NCBI GenBank assembly: GCA_963816435.1
Contig: CAWFKS010000014.1
Coordinates: forward strand, 1 to 64,000
Direction: 5' to 3'
Length of the DNA stretch: 64,000 bases
Origin: CAWFKS01 sp963816435
GTDB lineage: Bacteria > Pseudomonadota > Alphaproteobacteria > Rhizobiales > Rhizobiaceae
Positions 16,119 to 24,763 of this stretch are shown here, piece by piece. Each line of letters starts with the position of its first letter. The first letter of the stretch is position 1. The notes under the pieces are model-generated. The model had not been told where the DNA came from. It searched no databases and worked only from the letters and a program-made list of their open reading frames with translations. A program made the position numbers and the translations under genes.

Positions 16119-17078
16119 ATGCGCGCGACTGTTGCCGCCTGGGCACTTGTCCTTGCCGCCATGTTCATGGCGCTGCCCGGAGCAGCGGCGGAACCGGCGA
16201 TCCGGCACGTCGTGGTGATCGCCATGGAAAATACCGACGCTGCCCGGTCGAACAGCATCTGGCAGCACGGCCGCTACGTCTACGGCAATTCCCGCGCGCC
16301 CTACATCAACGACACGCTGATGCCGCGCTACGCGCACGCTGTCGCCTTCAGCGATCCGCTGCCGAAGAGCGTTCCCAGCGAACCGCACTACATCTGGATG
16401 GAGGCGGGCACAAACGCCTTCGCCGACTACACGTTCGAGCGCGACTGGGAACCATCGCGCGAAAACAGCACCGCCAGCACCGATCATCTCGTGACGCAGC
16501 TGACGCGCGCCGGGCGAAGCTGGATGACCTATCAGGAAGGCCTCGACGAGACCGCCGGCAGCTGCCCGATCGAGGAATCCGGCAACTACGCGCCGAAGCA
16601 CAATCCCTTCGTCTTCTTTCAGGACGTTGCGGGCGACCCGCCGCGCCCGGACAGCGCGCCATGTGCGGCCCACACGCGGCCCTACCGCGATCTCGCGGCA
16701 GACCTCGCCGCCGGGCGCATGGCCGACTACGTGTTCGTCACGCCCGACATCTGCCACGACGGCCATGACAGGTGTGCGGGAAAGGACCGGGTGGAAGCTG
16801 CCGACGGCTGGCTGCGGGACCAGTTGCCGCCACTCATCGAATGGGCGCGTGCCAATGCCGGCGTGATCTTCGTCGTATGGGACGAGGGGCGCTCGACGCT
16901 CAAGCTGCCGTTCCTGGCGATCGGCCCCGGCGTCAAACGCGGCCATGCCGGCGAGGTCGCCTACGATCACGGATCGCTGGTCAGGTCGGTCGAGGAGATC
17001 TTCGGGCTGCCGATCCTCCCCGCCGTCAGGCACAACAACGGCTTCGCCGACCTGTTCCGGCCGGGCGCCTATCCCTGA
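16119..17078 (+). CDS. Secreted phosphoesterase/acid phosphatase (PF04185-like)
   Basis: A 319-residue exported hydrolase. Residues 1-24 are a signal peptide (VAAWALVLAAMFMALPGAAA). The family motif HVVVIAMENTD near the mature N-terminus supplies metal-binding acidic residues, and later VTPDICHDGHD and VVWDEGRS match the rest of the metal centre of AcpA/phospholipase C-like phosphoesterases. PF04185 enzymes hydrolyse phosphomonoesters or phospholipids outside the cytoplasm. ATG 16119 has GAGGGAGGAAG upstream; an earlier ATG at 16035 would bury the signal peptide. Its last ten bases overlap the end of the opposite GFA gene. Confidence 0.82.
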   Translation: MRATVAAWALVLAAMFMALPGAAAEPAIRHVVVIAMENTDAARSNSIWQHGRYVYGNSRAPYINDTLMPRYAHAVAFSDPLPKSVPSEPHYIWMEAGTNAFADYTFERDWEPSRENSTASTDHLVTQLTRAGRSWMTYQEGLDETAGSCPIEESGNYAPKHNPFVFFQDVAGDPPRPDSAPCAAHTRPYRDLAADLAAGRMADYVFVTPDICHDGHDRCAGKDRVEAADGWLRDQLPPLIEWARANAGVIFVVWDEGRSTLKLPFLAIGPGVKRGHAGEVAYDHGSLVRSVEEIFGLPILPAVRHNNGFADLFRPGAYP

Positions 17079-17548
17079 GCCAGTGCCGTTTCGCGCCGCG
17101 CCAGGCTTTTGGCCGGCCAGTAATCGTTGCGATCGTAATATTCCGGCATGGCCGGCACGCCGTCCGGCAGCATCACCCAGGGTTGCTTGCTCAAGGTGAA
17201 GATATGGATGTCCGGAGGGTAGGCATCGGGATCGTTCAGCGTGCCGACGCGCACGAAGCGGAATTTCGGCCCGGCGCCGGAGTAGACGCTCCACAGCGCC
17301 ACCTGGCATTTCGGACAGCGGCTGATCTTCTGCCCGCTGCCGCTCGCCGTCGGCGTGTCGATCACGTTCACCTCGCCGGCGGTCACCTCGACGCAGCTCG
17401 CCTCGATCAGTGCATTGATGACGAAGGCGGAGCCCGTCTCGCGCTGACACCAGCGGCAGTGGCAGCAATGGGTGAAGAGCGGCGTGTCGCTCAGCCGGTA
17501 GCGCACATGCCCGCAGGTGCAGCGGCCTTCCATCTCCGGTTCCTCCAC
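17069..17548 (-). CDS. GFA-family (glutathione-dependent formaldehyde-activating-like) zinc protein
   Basis: A 159-residue protein with the GFA zinc ligands: CTCGHVRY near the N-terminus, HCCHCRWCQRETGSAF, and CPKCQVALW. The parent family, Gfa of Paracoccus, was proposed to join formaldehyde and glutathione, but most members have no proven activity. It starts ten bases after the choV stop in the same direction, so it may be the last gene of the cho operon, and it ends within the convergent phosphoesterase gene. The start may alternatively be ATG 17533. Confidence 0.87.
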   Translation of the reverse strand: MEEPEMEGRCTCGHVRYRLSDTPLFTHCCHCRWCQRETGSAFVINALIEASCVEVTAGEVNVIDTPTASGSGQKISRCPKCQVALWSVYSGAGPKFRFVRVGTLNDPDAYPPDIHIFTLSKQPWVMLPDGVPAMPEYYDRNDYWPAKSLARRETALAQG

Positions 17549-17558
17549 TCGGCGCGGC

Positions 17559-18746
17559 TCAGCGCCTGAGCACCGCCTTCAGCACGTCGCGGATGCCGAT
17601 TGCGCCGATGAAACGCGACTTCTCGTCGAACAGCGCGACCGGCGCGGTCTGCGACTGGTGCATGGCGAGCATCACCGCCTTGAGCGGCGTGCCGGGCTTG
17701 GCCCAGTAGACCTGATTGGCGCCCGGCGGCGCCTGTTCGATCGGATCGCAGGACAGCCAGATGGCGGGTTCGCCGTTGCGTTCGGCCGCCGTCACCAGCC
17801 CCGTGTCGTCGATGCGGAAGCGCGTCGTGTGGCGCCGGTCGAGCCAAACCCAGCCGTCGTCCTCGTGGTCGAGATCGCGATGGTCGCGCACCACGTTCCA
17901 TGCCGTCAGCACCGACAGCGGGTTAACGTTGGCGATGAAGTCGCGCACGTAGTCGTTGGCCGGCTCCAGCACGATCTGCTCCGGCGCGCCGCTCTGCACG
18001 ATGCGTCCGCCTTCCATGATCGTGATGCGATTGCCGATCTTCAGCGCTTCCTCCAGATCGTGGCTGACGAAGATGATCGTCTTCTTCAGCCGGTTCTGGA
18101 GTTCGACCAGTTCGTCCTGCAGCTTGGTGCGGATCAGCGGGTCGAGCGCGGAAAACGGCTCGTCCATCAGCAGGATCGGCGCCTCGGTCGCCAGCGCGCG
18201 CGCCAGGCCGACGCGCTGCTGCATGCCGCCCGAAAGCTCGTGCGCGTACTTGTCGGCCCATTGGCCGAGGCCGACCAGCTGCAGCTGGGTCTCGACGCGC
18301 TCGCGGCGCTCCTTCTTCGACAGCCCGGCCAGTTCGAGCCCAAGCCCGACATTCTCGGCGACCGTGCGCCAGGGCAGCAGCGCGAACTGCTGGAACACCA
18401 TGGCCACGCATTCGCGCCGGATCTTCCTGAGGTCGTCGGTGCTGCAGGTCACCACGTCCGCCTGCCAGTCGTCGTCGTGGACGATCACGTTGCCGCGCGT
18501 CACCGCGTTGAGCCGGTTGACTGCCCTCAACAGCGTCGACTTGCCGGAGCCCGAAAGCCCCATCAGCACCGAAATCTCGCCCTTCTCGACGATGAGGTCG
18601 CAGCCGGCGCAGCCGAGCACGGCGCCGGTCTTGTCGAGGATGTCGGTACGGTTTTCGCCGGCGTCGAGCAGCGGCAGGGCGGCGGCGCGCTGACGCTCGT
18701 CGCCGAAGATGATGTCGACGTTCCTGAACTCCACTGCGGCGGTCAT
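17559..18746 (-). CDS. choV: Choline ABC transporter ATP-binding protein
   Basis: A 395-residue ATPase of the glycine betaine/choline (OpuA, ProV, ChoV) subfamily. Walker A is GLSGSGKST, the signature is LSGGMQQRVGLARAL, Walker B is PILLMDEPFSALDP, and the switch histidine is in VSHDLEEALKIG. The N-terminal insertion before Walker A (about residues 20-50) and a C-terminal CBS-like regulatory segment (about 270-395, ending FIGAIGIRDVLKAVL) are typical of ChoV. Its ATG overlaps the choW stop (ATGA), implying coupled translation. It powers choline uptake for osmoprotection or as carbon and nitrogen source. Confidence 0.92.
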   Translation of the reverse strand: MTAAVEFRNVDIIFGDERQRAAALPLLDAGENRTDILDKTGAVLGCAGCDLIVEKGEISVLMGLSGSGKSTLLRAVNRLNAVTRGNVIVHDDDWQADVVTCSTDDLRKIRRECVAMVFQQFALLPWRTVAENVGLGLELAGLSKKERRERVETQLQLVGLGQWADKYAHELSGGMQQRVGLARALATEAPILLMDEPFSALDPLIRTKLQDELVELQNRLKKTIIFVSHDLEEALKIGNRITIMEGGRIVQSGAPEQIVLEPANDYVRDFIANVNPLSVLTAWNVVRDHRDLDHEDDGWVWLDRRHTTRFRIDDTGLVTAAERNGEPAIWLSCDPIEQAPPGANQVYWAKPGTPLKAVMLAMHQSQTAPVALFDEKSRFIGAIGIRDVLKAVLRR

Positions 18747-19597
18747 TTCTGCTGGTCTCCGCCGATGCGGGCCATACGGTCGAGGATGATCGCCAGGACA
18801 ACGATCGCCAGCCCCGCCTCGACGCCGAGCGGAATGTTGACCGAGTTGAGCGCGCGCACCACCGGCTTGCCGAGCCCGTTGGCGCCGATCAGCGCCGCGA
18901 TCACCACCATCGACAGCGACAGCATGATGCACTGGGTCAGCCCGGCCATGATCGTCGGCAGCGCCGAGGGCAGCTCGACCTTCCACAGGAGCTGGCTCCT
19001 GGTGGCGCCGAAGGCCTGCCCGGCTTCAAGCATGGGTGCCGGTACCGAGGTGATGCCGAGATAGGTGAGCCGGATCGGGGCAGGCGAGGCGAAGATGACG
19101 GTGACGATCAGCCCCGGCGCGGCACCCAGCCCGAACAGGATCAGCACCGGGATCAGGTAGACGAAGGTCGGCAGCGTCTGCATGAGGTCGAGGATCGGCT
19201 GCAGCACGCGGTAGACGCGTTCGTTGTGGGCGGCCCATATCCCGATGGGAACGCCGATCGCCATCGAGACGGTCGCCGCGGCCACCACCAGCACCAGCGT
19301 CTCGACCGTTTCCTTCCACAGGCCCTGGTTGATGATGAACATCAGCCCGATCAGCACGCCGAGCGACAGTTTCCACGATCGCTTGAGGAACCAGGCCAGC
19401 ACGGCGATGGCGATGACCACGACGATCGGGGGAAACCACAGCAGGAAATCGACCAGCCCGTCGAGCAGGGTTGCCAGCCAGTCGGCCAGCGTGTCGAAGA
19501 ACCAGGCGAAATGCGTTGTGAGAAAGTCGAAGAGATCGCGGCCCCAATGGCCGATCGGAATCTTCCAGCTCGCCAGCCAGCGCGATACGACGTCCAT
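18743..19597 (-). CDS. choW: Choline ABC transporter permease
   Basis: A 284-residue inner-membrane permease of the ProW/ChoW family with about six hydrophobic segments. The ABC-permease loop is seen in EAGQAFGATRSQLLWKVELP, followed by IMAGLTQCIMLSLSMVVIAALIG. The N-terminal FLLWFPPIVVVIAIAVLAWF is also family-typical. It sits between choX and choV; the 142-base gap to choX holds a stem-loop, and the stop overlaps the choV start. Confidence 0.92.
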   Translation of the reverse strand: MDVVSRWLASWKIPIGHWGRDLFDFLTTHFAWFFDTLADWLATLLDGLVDFLLWFPPIVVVIAIAVLAWFLKRSWKLSLGVLIGLMFIINQGLWKETVETLVLVVAAATVSMAIGVPIGIWAAHNERVYRVLQPILDLMQTLPTFVYLIPVLILFGLGAAPGLIVTVIFASPAPIRLTYLGITSVPAPMLEAGQAFGATRSQLLWKVELPSALPTIMAGLTQCIMLSLSMVVIAALIGANGLGKPVVRALNSVNIPLGVEAGLAIVVLAIILDRMARIGGDQQK

Positions 19598-19671
19598 GTC
19601 CCCCTCTCGTCGGGCGCTGCCCGAAAAGCTGCCGGGTTTCCGACGCGGAACGAGCCGCCGGGACCGGCTTG

Positions 19672-19699
19672 CGCGACGGAGCCGGTCAGCCCCGTCGCG
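19672..19699 (-). other. Intercistronic stem-loop between choX and choW
   Basis: CGCGACGG (19672-19679) is the exact inverse of CCGTCGCG (19692-19699), giving an eight-base-pair stem with a twelve-base loop. It lies 40 bases after the choX stop and has no T-run. Such hairpins behind binding-protein genes often stabilise the 5' message so the binding protein is made in excess. Confidence 0.55.
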
Positions 19700-19739
19700 T
19701 CGTGTTCAATAGAGGCGGCACAGCGGCCGCCCCACTGCA

Positions 19740-20679
19740 TTACATGCCGAGCTTATTGTTGACGGCCGCCATCGCGTCGCCGCCGTCGAAGGTCGTCACG
19801 CCTTCCAGCCACGGCTTGACGGCATCCGGGTTGGCCTTCAGCCATTCCATGGCCGCGTCCTGCGGATCCTTGCTGTCGTTCAGGATGGAACCCATGATCT
19901 TGTTTTCCATGTCCAGCGAGAACACCAGGTTGTTCACGAACTTCGCGGCGTTCGGGCACTCGTCCGCGTAGCCGGCCCTCACGTTCGTGTAGACCTGCGC
20001 GGCGCCGAAGCCGGAATCGCCCATGCCGTCGAGATACTTGATGTCCATGGCGCCCATGATCGGGTGCGGGGTCCAGCCGAGGAAAACGATCCAGTCCTTG
20101 TTGCGCATGGCGCGCTCGGCCTGCGAGATCATGCCGGCTTCCGAGGACTTCGACCAGTTCGAACCCGTCGAGACCGTTCGCCGGATCCTTGATCATGTCG
20201 AGCACGATGCGGTTGCCGTCGTTGCCTGGCTCGATGCCGTAGATCTTGTGATCGAACTTGTCGGGGTGCTTGCCGACGTCCTTGAGGCTGGTCACGCCTT
20301 CGTCGGCCACGTAGGTCGGCACGACGAGGCCGTAGCCGGCGCCGTCGAGGTTCTGCGTGGTCTTCACCACCGAGCCGTCGTCGAGATAGGGCTGCACGTC
20401 GGCGGCCATCGAGGGCATCCAGTTGCCGAGGAAGACGTCGACGTCCTTGTTCTTCAGCGAGGCGTAGGTGACGGGCACCGAAAGCACCTGGATGTCCGGC
20501 TCGTAGCCGAGCGCGTCGAGCAGGATCGTGGCCGTCGCCGTCGTCGCCTGGATGTCGGTCCAGCCGACGTCGGAGAAGGTGATCTCCTTGCAGCTGTCCG
20601 GGTCGGAGGCCAGCGCCGGCGCCAGGCCGAGCGCGGTGGCGAGACCCAGCGTGGCAAGCGTGGTCGCAATGCGTGACAT
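19740..20679 (-). pseudogene. choX: Choline ABC transporter substrate-binding protein, one frameshift
   Basis: The N-terminal part from ATG 20679 has a signal peptide (about 1-24) and the ligand-binding start ITFSDVGWTDIQATTATAT with VFLGNWMPSM, as in ChoX. After GFELVE the frame breaks near 20148. The other frame continues MISQAERAMRNKDWIVFLGW, PHPIMGAMDIKYLDG and an intact C-terminus to 19740. Deleting one base restores the family's GFELVESSEAGMISQ stretch and a protein of about 312 residues, the normal size. GGGAGA precedes the start. Either a sequence error or a fresh mutation; with choW and choV intact, error is more likely. Confidence 0.88.
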
Positions 20680-20888
20680 GTCATGCTCTCCCATTTTGCT
20701 TCTTGATTGGATGCGCGCGGGCTAGGGGGCCCGGCAGGTAGTGTCGAGCGAACCAAACACCATTTCGGCGAGGATTCAAGCTGCATGCGGGTTCCGCGGC
20801 TGCGGCGCGGCGTCCGGCAGCCGCGATAAACGGTGGAATGCGGTCGAACCAGTCTCCCCTTCGCGCACCGCCCGCGCTTAATAGCGCG

Positions 20889-21503
20889 ATGGCCAAGCTC
20901 TACTTCCACTACGCCACGATGAACGCCGGCAAGACGACGATGCTGCTGCAGGCGTCGTACAATTATCGCGAGCGCGGCATGTCGACGATGCTGTTCGTGG
21001 CCGGCCATTATCGCAAGGACGAGCAGGCCGGCTACATCTCCTCTCGTATCGGGCTGGAGGCGGATGCCGAGATGTTCCGCGACGGCGACGATCTGTTCGA
21101 GCGCATCCGCGAGCACGATGCCCACACCAGCACGCATTGCGTGTTCGTCGACGAGGCGCAGTTCCTGGAGGAGGAGCAGGTCTGGCAGCTCGCCCGTGTC
21201 ACCGACCGGCTGGACATCCCTGTCATGTGCTACGGCCTGCGGACGGATTTCCAGGGTAAGCTGTTCGCCGGATCGCAGGCGCTGCTGGCGATCGCCGACG
21301 AGTTGCGCGAGGTGCGCACCATTTGCCGGTGCGGGCGCAAGGCCACCATGGTCGTCAGGCTGGCCCCCGACGGCCACGCCGCCAGGCAGGGCGCGCAGGT
21401 GGCGATCGGCAAGGACGTCTACGTGTCGCTGTGCCGCCGCCATTGGGAGGAGGAGATGGGCCGCTGGCCGGCCGAGGACATGATCGGCTTCACCGGCGAG
21501 TGA
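20889..21503 (+). CDS. tdk: Thymidine kinase
   Basis: A 204-residue type II thymidine kinase that phosphorylates thymidine to dTMP in the salvage pathway. The P-loop YATMNAGKTTMLLQ is at the start, the catalytic glutamate and lid in VFVDEAQFLEEEQV, and DIPVMCYGLRTDFQGKLFAGS matches the family. The zinc ligands lie in ICRCGRKA and SLCRRHW. ATG 20889 places the P-loop at the proper distance; the frame is open earlier (20838) without family likeness. Confidence 0.95.
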   Translation: MAKLYFHYATMNAGKTTMLLQASYNYRERGMSTMLFVAGHYRKDEQAGYISSRIGLEADAEMFRDGDDLFERIREHDAHTSTHCVFVDEAQFLEEEQVWQLARVTDRLDIPVMCYGLRTDFQGKLFAGSQALLAIADELREVRTICRCGRKATMVVRLAPDGHAARQGAQVAIGKDVYVSLCRRHWEEEMGRWPAEDMIGFTGE

Positions 21504-21570
21504 GGTCGCCGCCGCCCGGCCGCATGTTGCGCAAGACGAAGAATCCGTAGCCGAGCAGGCAGCGCTGCCA

Positions 21571-22182
21571 TCATGCGGGCCGTTCCTCCTCGCCGTCGCC
21601 GCGGAAGCGGCGCATCAGCGCGACCGGAATGATCAGCAGCCAGCAATATTTGGCAGCGTCCGGCCAGTAGAAGGCGACGGGAATGGAAGCCGCGAATATG
21701 AGCGCGGAAAGCAGTGTCGGAAACGTGTTCTTCCAGCGCGCCCGGGCATCGAGCACCGTCAGCCCCGCCGCGCCGGCGTAGAGCCACAGCCCGATGAGCA
21801 CCACCGCGGCGAGCGTCATCACCGCGGCATAGAGCACCGTGCCCGTTGTGCCGGCATTGTGCGTCAGCACGTCGGTGGCAAAGGGGATGAGGCCGATCGT
21901 CAGCAGGAACAGGAAGTTGAGCCACACCAGCGTGCCGGTCGTCCGGGCGATGTGGTGGAACTTGCGGTGATGGCTGATCCAGAACGTCGCGATGACCAGG
22001 AAGCTGACGACGTAGCCGAGCACCAGCGGCCAGACGGAGACGAGCGCCGACAACAGCTCCCGGTCGGAAAGCTCGTTCGCCTCCACCGGCAGCCGGATTT
22101 CCAGCATCAGCAGAGTGATGGTGATCGCGATCACCGCATCGGAGAAGAACAGCAATTGTTCGCTGGTGGGATTGCTTGACAT
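21571..22182 (-). CDS. TMEM175-like (DUF1211) potassium channel family protein
   Basis: A 203-residue membrane protein with about six hydrophobic segments. The hallmark FSD motif sits in the first helix (EQLLFFSDAVIAITITLLMLE), as in bacterial TMEM175 (DUF1211) channels, which form tetrameric potassium-permeable pores. It is divergent from the AAA+ gene array, sharing a 148-base gap with it; whether they are co-regulated is unknown. Confidence 0.83.
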   Translation of the reverse strand: MSSNPTSEQLLFFSDAVIAITITLLMLEIRLPVEANELSDRELLSALVSVWPLVLGYVVSFLVIATFWISHHRKFHHIARTTGTLVWLNFLFLLTIGLIPFATDVLTHNAGTTGTVLYAAVMTLAAVVLIGLWLYAGAAGLTVLDARARWKNTFPTLLSALIFAASIPVAFYWPDAAKYCWLLIIPVALMRRFRGDGEEERPA

Positions 22183-22330
22183 CCATCAATTCCGGCATGC
22201 GGCGGATCGGCCACAAATCCTACCGGGACCGGAGCATGTCAACTGGTTCGTCGGCGCACGCCGCGTCTTTCATTCGTCGTCGGGCACCCATATATTCACG
22301 CAACGTCAGGGGCTTGGAGCACGAACGAAT

Positions 22331-23419
22331 ATGGCGACGCTGCAGAATTTCGATGCCGAGATCGAACGCACGAGGCAGGTCGTGGAGGACATGCGCTCCA
22401 AGATCGAGAAGTCGGGGGTGGTGCTCGAGAAATTCGCCCACACCGACGCGAAGATCGGCGCGCCCGACTTCGACATCGAGAACGCCCGCATCGACGACGT
22501 GCTGAAGCAGCAGAAGGTGATGGAGGCCAACATCGCCGACCTCATCATCGGGCTGGAGGACGCCACCAACGTCTTCGGCGACGAGTTCGAGAGCATGAAG
22601 AGCTACTCGACCTGGGAGAACATCGTCGGCCTGTTCTCGCGGCAGTCGAAGCAGCGCATGCGCACCGAACGGGTTCGCAACATGTCGCTGGCGGGCAACC
22701 TGCAGGAACTGCTGGCCAAGTCCGACACGATCGTCGGCATCCTCAAGGACCAGAAGGCCATTCTCGACCAGCGCTACAAGACTTCCGAGGAAAGCCTGTC
22801 GAGCGTCATCGAGCGGCGCAAGTCGACCATGGCGGAGCTGGAGGCGACGCAGAAGCGCATCGAGGAACTCAACCCGATGCTGCTCGACGTGGAAAACCGC
22901 ATCGCCGCCTCGACCAGCCAGAAGGAACGCACCGAACTGGAAGGCGAGCGCGCCAAGCTCGCCACCGAATACAACGAGAGGCAGGCCAAGGAACAGGAAC
23001 TGCTGGCCGGCAGCCAGACGCTGGAACGCTACACCTCGATGTTCCAGACCTTCGTGGATTCGCTCAACAACCAGATCGCCGCGCAATCGACGCTGATCAA
23101 CAAGCTCACCATCGACACCGAGCAGCGCATCGTCCTCTACAAGGCGCTGGAGGATTCGTTGAAGACGGCCGCCCAGCAGGACGTCGCCCACAAGATCAAC
23201 ACGCTGGGCAGCCAGGTCGACAACACCGCCGAGGAGACCATGGCGGGCATCGGCGCCGCCGCCCAGAAGCACATCGGCGACCTGCTGGAAATGCACGAGA
23301 AGAACATGCTGACGACCGCCGACATCCAGCGGCGCAAGAAGCTCGCCGACGAGGCCTTCGCCCGGCGCTTCGACGAGGTGATGAAGAAGCACAACGCCGC
23401 CAACTACGTGCAGGCGTAG
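22331..23419 (+). CDS. Cytosolic coiled-coil protein, first gene of AAA+ array
   Basis: A 362-residue soluble protein, strongly helical throughout, with no signal peptide or membrane segment. Coiled-coil character is strongest over about residues 150-245 (SLSSVIERRKSTMAELEATQKRIEELN, KERTELEGERAKLATEYNERQ). It ends in a charged helix (DIQRRKKLADEAFARRFDEVMKKHN). The architecture loosely recalls TelA/toxic-anion-resistance proteins, but I cannot match their motifs, so no function is given. It is followed by four genes in the same direction, the third gene of the array being a AAA+ ATPase. Confidence 0.8.
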   Translation: MATLQNFDAEIERTRQVVEDMRSKIEKSGVVLEKFAHTDAKIGAPDFDIENARIDDVLKQQKVMEANIADLIIGLEDATNVFGDEFESMKSYSTWENIVGLFSRQSKQRMRTERVRNMSLAGNLQELLAKSDTIVGILKDQKAILDQRYKTSEESLSSVIERRKSTMAELEATQKRIEELNPMLLDVENRIAASTSQKERTELEGERAKLATEYNERQAKEQELLAGSQTLERYTSMFQTFVDSLNNQIAAQSTLINKLTIDTEQRIVLYKALEDSLKTAAQQDVAHKINTLGSQVDNTAEETMAGIGAAAQKHIGDLLEMHEKNMLTTADIQRRKKLADEAFARRFDEVMKKHNAANYVQA

Positions 23420-23460
23420 ATACCGGGCCGGTCGATCGCGTGGCGTCCAACGCAGGTGCT

Positions 23461-23575
23461 GCCCCTCGCCCTTACCCTCCCCCCGCAGCGGGGAGAGGGG
23501 GGCGTCAGACGCAGGCAGGCCGTCCTTCCTCTCCCCGCGCGCGGGGAGAAGGATCCCGGCAGGGGGATGAGGGGC
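23461..23575. repeat. Intergenic palindromic repeat element
   Basis: The element is bounded by inverted ends GCCCCTC-like (CCCCTC near 23463) and GAGGGGC (23569-23575) and contains two hairpins: CTCCCC/GGGGAG near 23478-23496 and the perfect 18-base palindrome CTCCCCGCGCGCGGGGAG at 23531-23548. Such CTCCCCGC-GCGGGGAG elements are scattered between genes in many Hyphomicrobiales genomes. It interrupts the otherwise compact AAA+ array between its first and second genes. Confidence 0.7.
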
Positions 23576-23605
23576 AAGCCCGGCACGGTCCGCCGGAAAT
23601 GCTCC

Positions 23606-24754
23606 ATGACCGCTTCCGCCGACACCGCGGCCGTCCGCTATTTCGATGCCATCGCGGCCGCGCTCGAGGGGCTCGACATCTTCCTGCGCGACGACCGCTC
23701 GCCGCTCTACCGCCACGGCATCGTCGCCGAGGTGGTGGCCGAATACATTGCCCGCCTGGAGGGTTCGTTCACCTGCTGGAAGAACCGGCTGGGCTTCATC
23801 GAATCCTTCCGCATCAGCAGGGCCGAAAGCGGCTATCCGGTTTTCCAGAACGTCCTGGAGCTGGAAAACGATCACCGCACCGCCGAGCCGCGGCTCGCCG
23901 CCATCCCCGACGCCGAGACGCTGCGCGCCGAGATGGCCGACTTCATCCTGCGCCACAAGGATTTCCCCGGCGCGCTGCAGCGCTCGATGGCCGAGCGGCT
24001 CTATCTGGAGAAGGTGAAGGGCGGACGCATCTTCTCGCCCTTCGTGCTGCCGCAGACCATTCGTGTCTCGGTCAACCCGAAGACCGGCCGGCCGCTCTAT
24101 CTCGTCCATTGGGGCACCTTCGACGGCGCGGCCAACCTGCCGCTGGTCTACATGGCCGCGATCGAGGATTCTTCCGCAAGCATGGTGCGCGCGCTGGTCA
24201 CGAGCGACGGCAAGCTGAACGACAAGGTCGACATTCCGCTGCCGGTCGGCGGCCTGCTCAACCCCGATCTCGCCCATCGCTTCGACGATTTCTGCGAAAA
24301 GAACTCGGCCTATTCGCTGTCGCCGGTCACCATCGCCACCAACATGGACAGGGATTTCGACGACCTGCACCCGAAGCAGCTGCGCCGCGTCGTGCTGGGA
24401 CCGTTCTATTCAGCCGGCATCACCGAGCACAATTCCACCGTCGCCGAGGTGCTCGGCAAGGTGCGCAAGCAGGAAAACGCCTGGCTGCTGACCTGGACCA
24501 TCCAGGAAGTGTTTTCGACGGCCGAGAAGCCCGGCCGCAAGGGGCTGTGGTCGAGCGAGCCGGCGCGCGACGAGTTCCACATCGAGACCGCCGACCTTGA
24601 GGCGACCCGCCAGGGCGTGTCGGCCTACGAGAAGCACGCCCTGATCCCGCACGAGGCCTACCAGGCGCTCTACGCCTCGGGCGAGGCGCGCAAGGTTTTC
24701 GACGGCTACACCGTGCACATCGTGTCGAACGGCAAGGTGATTTCGGATGTTTAG
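23606..24754 (+). CDS. Conserved hypothetical protein, second gene of AAA+ array
   Basis: A 382-residue soluble protein that I do not recognise. It has no signal peptide or membrane segment. Visible features are an N-terminal helical region (residues 1-130), a beta-rich middle with RVSVNPKTGRPLYLVHWGTFDGA and LPLVYMAAIEDSS, and a C-terminal part with YSAGITEHNSTVAEVLGKV and WLLTWTIQEVFS. The start ATG 23606 follows the repeat element; longer forms would translate the repeat. It stops nine bases before the AAA+ gene, so the two are surely co-transcribed. Confidence 0.78.
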   Translation: MTASADTAAVRYFDAIAAALEGLDIFLRDDRSPLYRHGIVAEVVAEYIARLEGSFTCWKNRLGFIESFRISRAESGYPVFQNVLELENDHRTAEPRLAAIPDAETLRAEMADFILRHKDFPGALQRSMAERLYLEKVKGGRIFSPFVLPQTIRVSVNPKTGRPLYLVHWGTFDGAANLPLVYMAAIEDSSASMVRALVTSDGKLNDKVDIPLPVGGLLNPDLAHRFDDFCEKNSAYSLSPVTIATNMDRDFDDLHPKQLRRVVLGPFYSAGITEHNSTVAEVLGKVRKQENAWLLTWTIQEVFSTAEKPGRKGLWSSEPARDEFHIETADLEATRQGVSAYEKHALIPHEAYQALYASGEARKVFDGYTVHIVSNGKVISDV

Positions 24755-24763
24755 GGTGACGCC

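Noticed and set aside
22331..23419. Assigning the coiled-coil protein to TelA/tellurite resistance.
   Set aside because: Only general helical character is shared; I could not find the TelA motifs.
22220..24370. A 716-codon open frame on the minus strand opposite the first two genes of the AAA+ array.
   Set aside because: It is Gly/Val/Arg/Leu-rich without domains, and mirrors codon bias of the plus-strand genes in GC-rich DNA; the plus-strand genes have ribosome sites and orderly spacing.
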